Below are positions 36,418 through 45,015 of a DNA stretch of 64,000 nucleotides, in pieces. Under the pieces are notes generated by a model that had not been told where the DNA came from, ran no database searches, and saw nothing but the letters and a program-made list of their open reading frames with translations. Position 1 is the first letter of the stretch; each line of letters starts with the position of its first letter. The stretch comes from Paraburkholderia sp. Tr-20389. Its GTDB lineage: Bacteria; Pseudomonadota; Gammaproteobacteria; Burkholderiales; Burkholderiaceae. The position numbers were made by a program, and so were the translations under genes. The stretch is taken from assembly GCF_017104565.1 (NCBI RefSeq), contig NZ_JAAGPD010000011.1, positions 62,001 to 126,000 on the forward strand. Direction: 5' to 3'.

Positions 36418-37152
36418 ATGATGGAGTTACGCGTGTCTTCAAGACGCATTTTTCGCCCGTTGCTCGCCCTGCTGTTGATCGGGTGCGCAGGCGTATCAAG
36501 CGCTGTGCAAGCGCAGACCCAGCCTAAGGCTCCGGACACGATGGAAGCGCGCGTGCAAGGCTGCACGGCGTGTCACGGCTCGAAAGGTCAGGGCACGGAC
36601 AACGATTACTTTCCGCGTCTCGCCGGCAAGCCGGCTGAGTATCTGTACAACCAGTTGAAGAACTTCCGTGAAGGTCGGCGCAAGTACCCGCCGATGAACT
36701 ACCTCGTCACGTATCTCTCCGACGATTACTTTCACGACATCGCGACGTACTTCTCGCAGCAGCGTCCGCCGTATCCGACGCCGGCCAAGCCGACCGTGTC
36801 CGACTCGACGCTTGCGAAAGGCAAGGAAATCGTGCTTAACGGCGACGCGTCGCGGCAGATTCCCGCATGCGCGGCCTGCCACGGCAAGGGTCTGACGGGT
36901 ATGGAACCGGCCATTCCGGGTCTGGTCGGCCTGCACATGGACTACATCAGCGCGCAGCTGGGCGCATGGCGCTCGGGTTCGCGCCACGCGATCGAGCCTG
37001 ACTGCATGCACACGATCGCCACGCGTCTGACGGACGCCGACGTGAACGCAGTCGCCGCGTGGCTGTCCACGCAGCAAGCGCCGCAGAACCCCGTGCCGGC
37101 GCCCGCCAAATCGTTGAAGACTCCGCTTGCCTGCGGCAGCGAACCGCAATAA
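36418..37152 (+). CDS. Diheme c-type cytochrome (c4-like)
   Basis: 244-aa periplasmic cytochrome. Signal peptide IFRPLLALLLIGCAGVSSAVQA, then two CxxCH sites: CTACHGSKGQG near residue 44 and CAACHGKGLTG near residue 158, about equally spaced in two homologous halves as in cytochrome c4. Methionine ligands are probably in PPMNYL and PDCMHTIA segments. Likely carries electrons between the bc1 complex and terminal oxidases or from the neighbouring triheme protein, whose gene begins 20 nt after this stop. Confidence 0.9.
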   Translation: MMELRVSSRRIFRPLLALLLIGCAGVSSAVQAQTQPKAPDTMEARVQGCTACHGSKGQGTDNDYFPRLAGKPAEYLYNQLKNFREGRRKYPPMNYLVTYLSDDYFHDIATYFSQQRPPYPTPAKPTVSDSTLAKGKEIVLNGDASRQIPACAACHGKGLTGMEPAIPGLVGLHMDYISAQLGAWRSGSRHAIEPDCMHTIATRLTDADVNAVAAWLSTQQAPQNPVPAPAKSLKTPLACGSEPQ

Positions 37153-37172
37153 GGCACCGGGAGAGACAAACA

Positions 37173-38471
37173 ATGAAACGCAAGTCTTTGTTCGCGCTTT
37201 CGGCTGTCGTCGTCGTAGCGGCTGCCGCGCTGGTTCCCGTCCTGTGGTCGGGCAGCGACTATTTGCATAACGGCACCGCCGTCGCAGCCACGCCGGCAGA
37301 CCAGGCAGCATTGATCAAGAAGGGCGAGTACCTCGCGCGCGCCGGCGACTGTATCGCGTGCCACACGGTGCGCGGCGGCAAGGAATTCTCCGGCGGCCTG
37401 CCGATGGCCACGCCGTTCGGCACGCTGTTCACGCCGAACATCACGCCCGACGATCAGTACGGCATCGGCAAGTGGTCGCAGGACGACTTCTATCGCGCAA
37501 TGCACACGGGCCGCTCGAAGGACGGCAGCCTGCTCTATCCGGCTTTCCCGTTCACGAGCTACACGAAGGTCTCGCGCGCCGACTCGGATGCGATCTATGC
37601 GTATCTGCGCTCGGTTCCGCCCGTCGCCGTGCCGAGCCGTCCGCACGAACTCAAGTTCCCGTTCAACAACCGCAATCTGCTGATCGGCTGGCGCACGCTG
37701 TTCTTCCGCGAAGGCGAGTACAAGCCTGATCCGACCAAGTCGGTGGAATGGAATCGCGGCGCGTATCTGATCGAAGGCCTCGGCCACTGCGGCATGTGCC
37801 ATACGTCGATCAACGCGATGGGCGGTCCGGTGAATTCGGCGGCCTTCGCGGGCGGCCTGATCCCGCTGCAGAACTGGTATGCGCCTTCGTTGACGTCGAA
37901 CAAGGAAGCCGGTCTCGGCGACTGGGACATCAAGGACATTTCCGATCTGCTGAAGAACGGCGTATCGCAACGCGGCGCGGTGTTCGGTCCGATGGCTGAA
38001 GTGGTTCACAACAGCCTGCAGTACATGACGGACGAAGACGTTCACGCGATGTCGACGTACCTCAAGACGATCCCGCAGAAGAGCGAGGCGCCTGAGCATC
38101 TGCAACTGGAGACGTCGGAACAGTTCGGCGGCGAACTGCTGAAGCAAGGTCAGAAGATTTACGCCGACAACTGCGCGAAGTGTCACGCGGAGAACGGCCT
38201 AGGCATGCCGCCGTCGTTCCCGCCGCTCGCGAACAACCAGTCGATCCAGATGCCGTCGGCCGTGAACCCGATCCGCATGGTCCTGAACGGCGGTTATCCG
38301 CCGAGCACGGGCGGCAATCCGAAGCCGTATGGCATGCCGCCGTTCGCGCAGGCGCTGTCGAATCAGGAAGTGGCTGCCGTAGTGACGTACATCCGCCAGT
38401 CGTGGGGCAACCACGGTACGGCTGTGTCGCCGCAACAAGTGTCCGATCTGCGTTCGGCACCGCTCGACTGA
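37173..38471 (+). CDS. Triheme c-type cytochrome (alcohol/gluconate dehydrogenase subunit type)
   Basis: 432-aa exported protein with an N-terminal signal or anchor (FALSAVVVVAAAALVPVLW) and three heme c sites: CIACH at residues 60-64, CGMCH near 208, CAKCH near 334. This layout is that of the cytochrome subunit of membrane-bound three-component dehydrogenases, which feed electrons from periplasmic substrate oxidation to ubiquinone or oxidases. No dehydrogenase subunits are adjacent; only the c4-like gene precedes it. Start at 37173 follows GGGAGAG by 8 nt. Confidence 0.9.
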   Translation: MKRKSLFALSAVVVVAAAALVPVLWSGSDYLHNGTAVAATPADQAALIKKGEYLARAGDCIACHTVRGGKEFSGGLPMATPFGTLFTPNITPDDQYGIGKWSQDDFYRAMHTGRSKDGSLLYPAFPFTSYTKVSRADSDAIYAYLRSVPPVAVPSRPHELKFPFNNRNLLIGWRTLFFREGEYKPDPTKSVEWNRGAYLIEGLGHCGMCHTSINAMGGPVNSAAFAGGLIPLQNWYAPSLTSNKEAGLGDWDIKDISDLLKNGVSQRGAVFGPMAEVVHNSLQYMTDEDVHAMSTYLKTIPQKSEAPEHLQLETSEQFGGELLKQGQKIYADNCAKCHAENGLGMPPSFPPLANNQSIQMPSAVNPIRMVLNGGYPPSTGGNPKPYGMPPFAQALSNQEVAAVVTYIRQSWGNHGTAVSPQQVSDLRSAPLD

Positions 38472-38490
38472 GCGTCGTCTGAAGGTTTGG

Positions 38491-38532
38491 GGCGCGGCCT
38501 GCGATAATCGAGGCCGCGCCCTTCGCTTTTTG
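38491..38532 (+). terminator. Rho-independent terminator after cytochrome genes
   Basis: Perfect 10-bp stem GGCGCGGCCT / AGGCCGCGCC with 10-nt loop, then CTTCGCTTTTTG. Confidence 0.75.
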
Positions 38533-38644
38533 AGGTGATCGCAAAGAAGTGGGGCAACTCGAAGCACATCCGGCAGATCGGGCGTATAACGGTTGTCCCG
38601 TGTCGCAGGCCGGATGAGATGGGCATCATGCAGGAGGAAGTACC

Positions 38645-39265
38645 ATGCATGTCGGGGAGCGTCTGAACAGCATCACTCACCTCGTCGGCGCCGTGCTGTC
38701 GGTCGCGGGGCTGGCGGCGCTCGTGACGATGGGCGCGCTCGACGGCGATGCGTACAAGGTGGTGAGCTTCAGCGTCTATGGCGCGATGCTGTGCGCGCTG
38801 TACGGGATCTCGACGCTGTATCACAGCGTGCGTCGGCCGGGTCTGAAGGCGATCTTGCAGAAGTGCGATCACTCAGCAATTTATCTGCTGATCGCGGGCA
38901 GCTATACGCCGTTTACACTGGTCACGCTGCGTGGCCCCTGGGGATGGTCGCTGTTCGGCGTGAGCTGGGGTCTGGCCGCGCTCGGGATCGTGCAGGAACT
39001 CACGCTCGGGCGACGTACCCGCAGCGTATCGATGGTGCTGTATGTGCTGATGGGATGGCTCGCGCTCGTTGCCATCCGCCCGCTGGTCACTGCGTTGCCG
39101 GCCGCGGGCACCGCCTGGCTGCTGGCAGGCGGGATCATCTATAGCGCCGGCATCTACTTCTTCATCAACGACGAGCGCATCCGGCACGGACATGGCATCT
39201 GGCACCTGTTCGTACTCGCCGGCAGTCTGTGTCAGTTCGTCAGCGTCGCGCGATATGTCGCATGA
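38645..39265 (+). CDS. trhA: Hemolysin III / TrhA-family membrane protein
   Basis: 206-aa, seven-helix PAQR-superfamily protein. Conserved residues are E5-R6-N8 and THLVGA in the first helix, YHSV after helix 3, DHSAIYLLIAGSYTPF and the HGIWHLFV pair of histidines near the C-terminus that form the metal site. Bacterial members affect membrane energetics and lipid homeostasis; haemolysis is historical. RBS AGGAGGAAG lies just before the ATG. Confidence 0.88.
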   Translation: MHVGERLNSITHLVGAVLSVAGLAALVTMGALDGDAYKVVSFSVYGAMLCALYGISTLYHSVRRPGLKAILQKCDHSAIYLLIAGSYTPFTLVTLRGPWGWSLFGVSWGLAALGIVQELTLGRRTRSVSMVLYVLMGWLALVAIRPLVTALPAAGTAWLLAGGIIYSAGIYFFINDERIRHGHGIWHLFVLAGSLCQFVSVARYVA

Positions 39266-39461
39266 GGCGCAGGACGGCGGATGCAACTTAATGCCAGTCG
39301 ACGTGTCTGCATAGCGCGTCGAGCAATTCGGTACGCATTGCGCGTGCCGCCGATTTCTCCGTGAACGGTGAGTGTCGGGCGAGCGATCATTCGGGTCGCC
39401 CGCGAACGCGCCTTCGGGCCGCGTTGGCATCGTTTGCACAATTGCATTGCAAAGAGTTTTT

Positions 39462-41003
39462 ATGTCTTTTGATTCCCTCGGCTTGTCCGAACCGCTGGTC
39501 CGCGCAGTCAACGAACTCGGCTACACGTCGCCGACACCGATCCAGCAGCAAGCCATTCCCGCCGTGCTCAACGGCGGCGACCTGCTGGCCGGCGCGCAGA
39601 CGGGCACCGGCAAGACGGCCGGCTTCACGCTGCCCATCCTGCAACGTCTTCTCACGATGCCGCCCGCGCCGGGTGGCAAGCGCTTGGTGCGCGCGCTGAT
39701 CCTCACGCCGACGCGCGAACTCGCCGCGCAGGTCGAGGAAAGCGTGCGCGCATACGGCAAATATCTGAAGCTGAAGTCGACCGTGATGTTCGGCGGCGTC
39801 GGCATCAATCCGCAGATCGATGCGTTGCGGCGCGGCGTCGACATTGTCGTCGCGACGCCGGGGCGTTTGCTCGATCACATGCAGCAGAAGACCATCGACC
39901 TGTCGCATCTCGAGATCCTCGTGCTCGACGAAGCCGACCGCATGCTCGACATGGGCTTCATCCACGACATCAAGCGCGTGCTCGCGAAGCTGCCGCCGAA
40001 GCGCCAGAACCTGCTGTTCTCGGCCACCTTCTCGGACGAGATCAAGGCGCTCGCCGACAGCCTGCTCGATGCGCCCGCGCTGATCGAAGTCGCGCGCCGC
40101 AACACGACGGCCGAAACCGTCGCGCAGAAGATTCACCCCGTCGACCGCGATCGCAAGCGCGAGCTGCTCACGCATCTGATCAAGCAGCACAACTGGTTTC
40201 AGGTGCTCGTGTTCACGCGCACGAAACACGGCGCGAACCGTCTCGCCGAGCAATTGACGAAGGACGGCATCAGCGCGCTGGCCATTCACGGCAACAAGAG
40301 CCAGTCGGCGCGCACGCGCGCGCTGGCGGAGTTCAAGAACAACACGTTGCAGGTGCTGGTCGCCACCGATATCGCGGCGCGCGGCATCGACATCGATCAA
40401 CTGCCGCATGTCGTCAACTTCGATCTGCCGAACGTGCCGGAAGACTACGTGCACCGCATCGGCCGTACGGGCCGTGCAGGCGCGACGGGCGAAGCGGTGT
40501 CGCTGGTGTGCGTCGACGAGCTTCAACTGCTGAAGGACATCGAGAAGCTGATCAAACGCGCGGTGCCGCAAGAAGTGATCGCGGGCTACGAGCCGGATCC
40601 GAACGCACGGCCCGAGCCGATCCAGCGCCGCGGACAAGGCGGCGGCGGCCGTCAAGACCAGGGCCAACGCCAGCCGCAAGGCCAGCGCCAGGCTCAAGGG
40701 CAGCAGAAACGCGAAGGTTCGGCGGGTTCGAACAACGGTACGTCGCGTGGCGGTCACCGCGCGTCGGGCGACAAGCCCGGCGACAAGCCGAAGCAGCACG
40801 CAAAGCCGCAAGGTCAGAAGCCTGCTCACGCGCGCAACGATGCGCCGCGTCATCAGGACAAGCCGCGCGCGAGCGCACATGAAGGCAGCGCGCACACGCC
40901 GCATGCTGCACACGCACCGCGCAACAAGCCGCGCAGCGCGAATCCGGGCGCCCTGCTCGGCGGCAAGCCGCGCAGCGATGCGCCGCGCGGTCAGCGCAGC
41001 TGA
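39462..41003 (+). CDS. rhlE: DEAD-box ATP-dependent RNA helicase RhlE
   Basis: 513-aa RNA helicase. Q-motif region [14 protein letters not shown], Walker [24 protein letters not shown], and [10 protein letters not shown] are complete. After about residue 390 there is a long basic, low-complexity tail rich in Gln, Arg, His, Lys and Pro, ending PRGQRS, typical of RhlE and used for RNA binding. Start at 39462 ([12 protein letters not shown]); the upstream in-frame part is not supported. Likely acts in ribosome assembly and RNA turnover. Confidence 0.94.
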   Translation: MSFDSLGLSEPLVRAVNELGYTSPTPIQQQAIPAVLNGGDLLAGAQTGTGKTAGFTLPILQRLLTMPPAPGGKRLVRALILTPTRELAAQVEESVRAYGKYLKLKSTVMFGGVGINPQIDALRRGVDIVVATPGRLLDHMQQKTIDLSHLEILVLDEADRMLDMGFIHDIKRVLAKLPPKRQNLLFSATFSDEIKALADSLLDAPALIEVARRNTTAETVAQKIHPVDRDRKRELLTHLIKQHNWFQVLVFTRTKHGANRLAEQLTKDGISALAIHGNKSQSARTRALAEFKNNTLQVLVATDIAARGIDIDQLPHVVNFDLPNVPEDYVHRIGRTGRAGATGEAVSLVCVDELQLLKDIEKLIKRAVPQEVIAGYEPDPNARPEPIQRRGQGGGGRQDQGQRQPQGQRQAQGQQKREGSAGSNNGTSRGGHRASGDKPGDKPKQHAKPQGQKPAHARNDAPRHQDKPRASAHEGSAHTPHAAHAPRNKPRSANPGALLGGKPRSDAPRGQRS

Positions 41004-41014
41004 TACAGGACGAC

Positions 41015-41042
41015 GACGCCCGTTGTTTTCAACGCGGGCGTC
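41015..41042. terminator. Hairpin between convergent rhlE and the FMN-like gene
   Basis: GACGCCCGTTG / CAACGCGGGCGTC with one bulged base and a TTTT loop, in the 45 nt separating the two stop codons. It could serve both directions; no T tail. Confidence 0.5.
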
Positions 41043-41048
41043 CGGCTC

Positions 41049-41573
41049 CTATCTCCCATTCGTCGCACTGCCGGCGGCTTTCTTCAGGTGCTCGATCTGC
41101 TGCGTCCAGCGTTCGAGTACCGCATCGCTTCCCTCTGCCAGATCGAACGTGATGCCCGCCGTCAGGCGCGCGTAACGCACGCGCTGCGCTTCACCCGAAT
41201 CGATCGTTCCAGCGAAGCTCGCAAGGCCGCCGGCGTCCGCGCTCAACGGCACGAGCGCGAGTTGAACCTGATAGAACGCGTCATCGAACACGAAGGTCAG
41301 CGCGGCGCGTCCGCTTCGCGCAATCGCTCGCGCCGCGCGCGACTGCGGCCATAGCGCGACGCAAAGCGTGCGCGAGTCAGGCGCATACAGTTCACCGATG
41401 CCGAGCAGTGACGTGCGCACATGCGCACTGCTCTCGTCGACGGTCAGCAGCGATGCCGTGAAGCCGACCTTCGACTCGAGCGCCGAACCATCGAACAGCG
41501 CACGCAACTCGACGGGCCATTCGTCGAATATCTGTTGATCCAGTGCGCGGGTTTGATCTGCGGACGCGGCCAT
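41049..41573 (-). CDS. Putative pyridoxamine 5'-phosphate oxidase-like flavin-binding protein
   Basis: 174-aa soluble protein. The pattern of short beta strands (VGFTASLLTVDESSAHVRTSLLGIGELYAP, LCVALWPQSRAARAI, RAALTFVFDDAFYQVQLALVPL) resembles the split-barrel FMN-binding fold of PNPOx-like proteins, but I cannot see decisive ligand residues. The ATG at 41571-41573 follows GGAGGAAA closely. It starts 38 nt after the stop of the ferritin-like gene upstream on the same strand and is probably co-transcribed with it. Confidence 0.55.
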   Translation of the reverse strand: MAASADQTRALDQQIFDEWPVELRALFDGSALESKVGFTASLLTVDESSAHVRTSLLGIGELYAPDSRTLCVALWPQSRAARAIARSGRAALTFVFDDAFYQVQLALVPLSADAGGLASFAGTIDSGEAQRVRYARLTAGITFDLAEGSDAVLERWTQQIEHLKKAAGSATNGR

Positions 41574-41611
41574 GTGTATTTCCTCCGAAGCCTGACCGCA
41601 ACCCGCGACGT

Positions 41612-42439
41612 TCAGCGGAAAAACACGTGCTGCGTGATCTTCGCGAGCGGGTAATGGACGCCGGGCTGAATCTTCGCCGGCAGTTCGAGCGGCTTGAGCA
41701 GCATCTTCACACACATATCGGCCGACAGGTTGTGCCGCACGAGCCGGTTCACGCGCGCGGCCTTGTCGCGGTTATAGGCCGGGTCGTTGACGCGCTCGGG
41801 ATAGCGGATCGCGAACACGTGGCGCAGCGCGATCTCCGAGTCCTCGTTCTTGATTTCCATCACGCGCCGCATCAACGCGCCGAGCACCGCGAGCCGTCCG
41901 TTGCCCTCGATCTTGTTGTACTTCTTGAAGTATTTGAAAAAGTGCTTGTAGTGACGGACTTCGTCGGTGCGGATGTTGTCGGTGATTTCCTTCAGCACCG
42001 GTTCGTCCGAACATACGCCGATCGCGCGATACAACGTGGCCGTTCCCGTCTCGACGACGCAGCGTGCGACCATCTCCAACGCGCGCGTCTTCTCGAAGTC
42101 TTCCATGTTGCAGGTCTTCGAATACTCCTCGAAGAAATTCCGAAACGCCGTGTCCCAGTCGAACTCCGGCCACACGTGCGCGATGTAGGCCTTAAGCGCG
42201 CGCCCATGCTGCATCTCTTCGGGCTCCCATTCATTGTTGAGCCACGCGGATACCTCGGGATCGCCGTTGAAGAACTTGCTGAGGTTACTCGTGTAAAGAT
42301 CCGTACCGCTTTCGATGAACGAAGAAGCACACAGGAGCAACAGAAGGTCTTCATTGGCGACCGCGCGTTGTCGGTCAATACGATTGAGATCGATATCTTC
42401 GATGCGCCAGGGCATCACGTGAACAGCCTTGTTGTGCAT
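41612..42439 (-). CDS. Ferritin-like diiron protein
   Basis: 275-aa, mostly helical protein. Two E-x-x-H type metal segments are visible: EWEPEEMQHGRALKAY near residues 70-85 and NIRTDEVRHYKHFFKYF near 154-170, with additional Glu in FIESGTDLY and VVETGTATLYRAIG. Together these form a four-helix diiron site like those of acyl-ACP desaturases and related oxygenases. Whether it desaturates, oxygenates or stores iron cannot be said. Downstream on the same strand is the putative flavin protein, a possible electron donor. Confidence 0.75.
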   Translation of the reverse strand: MHNKAVHVMPWRIEDIDLNRIDRQRAVANEDLLLLLCASSFIESGTDLYTSNLSKFFNGDPEVSAWLNNEWEPEEMQHGRALKAYIAHVWPEFDWDTAFRNFFEEYSKTCNMEDFEKTRALEMVARCVVETGTATLYRAIGVCSDEPVLKEITDNIRTDEVRHYKHFFKYFKKYNKIEGNGRLAVLGALMRRVMEIKNEDSEIALRHVFAIRYPERVNDPAYNRDKAARVNRLVRHNLSADMCVKMLLKPLELPAKIQPGVHYPLAKITQHVFFR

Positions 42440-42853
42440 AAAAGTCCGCTCCGAATACCGTAGCGCCCTGTGCGCGGGCTGAACCGCATGTATCCGGTTC
42501 GATCGCCGCCCGTGACAACTACAGTGCCTTGCAACATTGAATTTTTATCTTCATCTTAGCCGTTGCTCTGCAAATTCGCAGATAACACAGCACAGACCAT
42601 GCCGTATCCGCGCAGTTCCGCGCAAACGTTGATTGATCGTGCGAATGCACAAAGACGCATTACATCTGATTTCGATTCGATATTTCGAACACCTTCGCGA
42701 ACCTGAAGCCTCACTGACATTGCCTTTCGATCGACATTCAAACACGCGAAAAAATCCGGCGCCCACGACGGGCGGCGGCGAAGGCAACGAAGGTCTTACA
42801 ATACGGCCAAGCCAACCTTCGCCCGCTTCCGGCGCGGCGCTCACAAAAACACC
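42440..42853. promoter_or_regulatory. Divergent region between the diiron gene and glpR
   Basis: 414 nt without a gene, A/T-richer than its surroundings. For glpR a -10 candidate TACAAT (42797-42802) lies inside a dyad CGAAGGT (42788-42794) / ACCTTCG (42815-42821), which could allow autoregulation. A smaller dyad TCTGC / GCAGA occurs near 42570-42585. Confidence 0.4.
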
Positions 42854-43633
42854 ATGACACGAGACCCCCGCCTCACGCTGAACGCACGTCAACAGGAATT
42901 GCTGGAGTGGGTGCAACGCGACGGCTTCGTTACGGTCGACGATCTCGCCGCGCACTTCGACGTGACGCCGCAGACCATCCGCCGCGACGTCAACTGGCTC
43001 GCCGACATGAACCTGCTGCGTCGCTACCACGGCGGCGCGAGCCTGCCGACCAGCTCCGAGAACGTCTCGTACAGCGCGCGCCAACGCATGTTCCATGACG
43101 AGAAGCGGCGCATCGCGGCGCTCGTCGCGACACACATTCCCGATCAGGCTTCCCTTTTCATCAACCTCGGCACGACGACGGAAGAAGTCGCGCGTGCGCT
43201 CAACCGCCATCGCGGGTTACGCGTGATCACGAACAATCTGAACGTCGCCAGCATGATGAGCGGCTACCCGGATTGCGAGGTGCTGGTGACGGGCGGCATC
43301 GTGCGTCCGTGGGACAAGGGCATCGTCGGCGAACTGGCGATCGACTTCATTCGTCAGTTCAAGGTCGACTTCGCGATCATCGGCACGTCGAGCATCGAAA
43401 CGGACGGCACGCTGCGTGACTTCGACACACGCGAAGTGCGCGTCGCCGAAGCGATCATCGAACATTCGCGCACCGTCTTCCTTGCCGCCGACCACTCCAA
43501 ATTCGGCCGCCCGGCGCTCGTGCGCCAGGGCCACCTGAACCAGATCGATTCCCTTTTTACCGATGCGCCGCCGCCGCCCGACATGGCGGAAACGCTGGCG
43601 ACTTCGGGCACCCAGGTCTATATCGCCGAGTAA
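42854..43633 (+). CDS. glpR: DeoR-family glycerol regulon repressor
   Basis: 259-aa DeoR-family repressor. N-terminal winged helix NARQQELLEWVQRDGFVTVDDLAAHFDVTPQTIRRDVNWLADMNLLRRYHGGA and the C-terminal sugar-phosphate isomerase-like domain with NLGTTTEEVARAL, TNNLNVASMMSGYPDCEVLVTGG and AADHSKFGRPA are those of GlpR, which responds to glycerol 3-phosphate. The presence of glpD and glpK on the same strand 1.4 and 3.1 kb downstream supports this assignment. Confidence 0.9.
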   Translation: MTRDPRLTLNARQQELLEWVQRDGFVTVDDLAAHFDVTPQTIRRDVNWLADMNLLRRYHGGASLPTSSENVSYSARQRMFHDEKRRIAALVATHIPDQASLFINLGTTTEEVARALNRHRGLRVITNNLNVASMMSGYPDCEVLVTGGIVRPWDKGIVGELAIDFIRQFKVDFAIIGTSSIETDGTLRDFDTREVRVAEAIIEHSRTVFLAADHSKFGRPALVRQGHLNQIDSLFTDAPPPPDMAETLATSGTQVYIAE

Positions 43634-44016
43634 CGGCTCGACCAGCGCCCACGCGGCATTCGCCCCGGTTGGCCATCCGGGGCCGCAAGCCCGTTTCCGC
43701 CATGTTGCACCGCACGCCAATCCTCCAGTGAAATCAAGGATTTGCCGCGTGCGCCGGACCGCCTCTCGTGCGCATCGCTGTCAACGGGAAAATTTACGGG
43801 GGACGATTTGGACTTCCGGCTGCGATTGACTACACTCCAGTTCCCCAACGTCCTTAAACGTCTTTGGACTGAGCGATGTGCGCTGGACGCGGGGCGAAGA
43901 GAGCAAAACTTCAGGCCTGATCCACGGCTATCACCGGCCTCTGGATCCTCCGTCTGCCGGCAGGGCCGTCGGCTGACGCAATGGCAACCCGAGTACGCTT
44001 GACATGGAGAGAAACG
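43634..44016. other. 383-nt gap downstream of glpR
   Basis: No convincing gene, terminator or RNA. Several short open frames on both strands look like chance. It must contain the promoter for the small gene at 44017. Confidence 0.4.
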
Positions 44017-44214
44017 ATGCTGAGTCCGCATGAATTCGCCACGTTGTTGCTCGTCAAGGACGCCCCTAATCAGGTCGACATGGAACGCGAAGAGCTTGAC
44101 GCACTGCTCGAACGGCAGCTCGTAGAGCTCGAAAAACTCGCGTCGGGCTTGCAGCAATGGCGCATCACGGAATCCGGCGATACGGCTCTCCGGGCTATCA
44201 AGCGCTTTTCCTGA
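44017..44214 (+). CDS. Small conserved-looking hypothetical protein
   Basis: 65-aa protein MLSPHEFATLLLVKDAPNQ... with an acidic amphipathic helix (EREELDALLERQLVELEKLASG) and a C-terminal QQWRITESGDTALRAIKRFS that resembles the wing end of a small winged helix. The ATG is preceded by GGAGAG at 6-8 nt, which is why I accept it. Codon bias is normal for the window. Function unknown. Confidence 0.6.
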   Translation: MLSPHEFATLLLVKDAPNQVDMEREELDALLERQLVELEKLASGLQQWRITESGDTALRAIKRFS

Positions 44215-44411
44215 CGGCAATCGATATCGCGCCTTACACGTTTGCCTGTCATCACCGCAGCCGTGAGCGTGCCTGCAACGGACACGCGAGCATACGGACG
44301 CCTGGACGGTCACGCGGAACTGCCCGCCTGACCGTCCTTATGTTTTCACACCTACTCCGCCGCGACTGAACGGCGCGCCTGTGAGCGCGCCCGTGCGTTG
44401 GATCTGGGCGC

Positions 44412-44801
44412 TCAGCCCGAGCGCAGCGTCGGATCGACTGCCGCGCGCCAGCTCATCGCCTTCACGCGCTGCGTGTTGAAGAACTCCACCCACTGACGGC
44501 GTGCCTCCGGATCCGTACTCGCGCCTTGCGCCGCGTAGCGCTGCGCGAGCGCCGTCTGGAAAGCGCAGTAATCCGCTTTCGATAAGCCGCCACGCTTGTT
44601 CGCGACATACGCGTCAAATAGGGTCACATAGACGGACTGGGCGTCGTTGCCGTAGTCGACGGGCTGGCTTCCGCACATCGCCTGCAAATCCGCGAACGAC
44701 GGCGCGCCCATCGTTCCGTTCAGGCTCGGCGTGCTGACGCATCCCGTCAGCGCCGCCGCGAGCGCCAGCGCCGGCGCGCCCGTCATCCAGAGTCCACGCA
44801 T
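44412..44801 (-). CDS. Putative lipoprotein
   Basis: 129-aa protein with a lipoprotein signal sequence (MRGLWMTGAPALALAAALTGC), lipobox L-T-G-C giving Cys21 as the acylated residue; +2 is Val, consistent with outer-membrane sorting. The mature part has three more cysteines and no recognised domain. Start at 44799-44801 follows GAGGTG. It diverges from glpD. Confidence 0.75.
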   Translation of the reverse strand: MRGLWMTGAPALALAAALTGCVSTPSLNGTMGAPSFADLQAMCGSQPVDYGNDAQSVYVTLFDAYVANKRGGLSKADYCAFQTALAQRYAAQGASTDPEARRQWVEFFNTQRVKAMSWRAAVDPTLRSG

Positions 44802-44930
44802 GAAATTCACCTCGTATCGCCGCAAGCCGGCTGGTTTCAGGAAGTATCGGCCGAGCGCCGCATTCGTGCCAACAGAGTACCAACCGGGTGCAAAATCGCG
44901 CACGGATGTGCGGCAAGTCGAACTTTACTT

Positions 44931-44976
44931 TTTCGAATATGTTCATTAAAGTTTCGAAAACGAACATTACGTTTTC
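44931..44976. promoter_or_regulatory. Repeated operator-like motifs upstream of glpD
   Basis: TTTCGAA occurs at 44931-44937 and 44952-44958, exactly two helical turns (21 bp) apart. The second copy leads into GAAAACG (44956-44962) / CGTTTTC (44970-44976), a 7-bp inverted repeat, and ATGTTC (44939-44944) / GAACAT (44962-44967) is a further dyad resembling the E. coli GlpR half-site. This cluster lies 40-85 nt before the glpD start and is likely the GlpR operator. Confidence 0.6.
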
Positions 44977-45015
44977 ACATCAACCCCATTTTTTCCTCCC
45001 TCAGGGGCATTCCGG

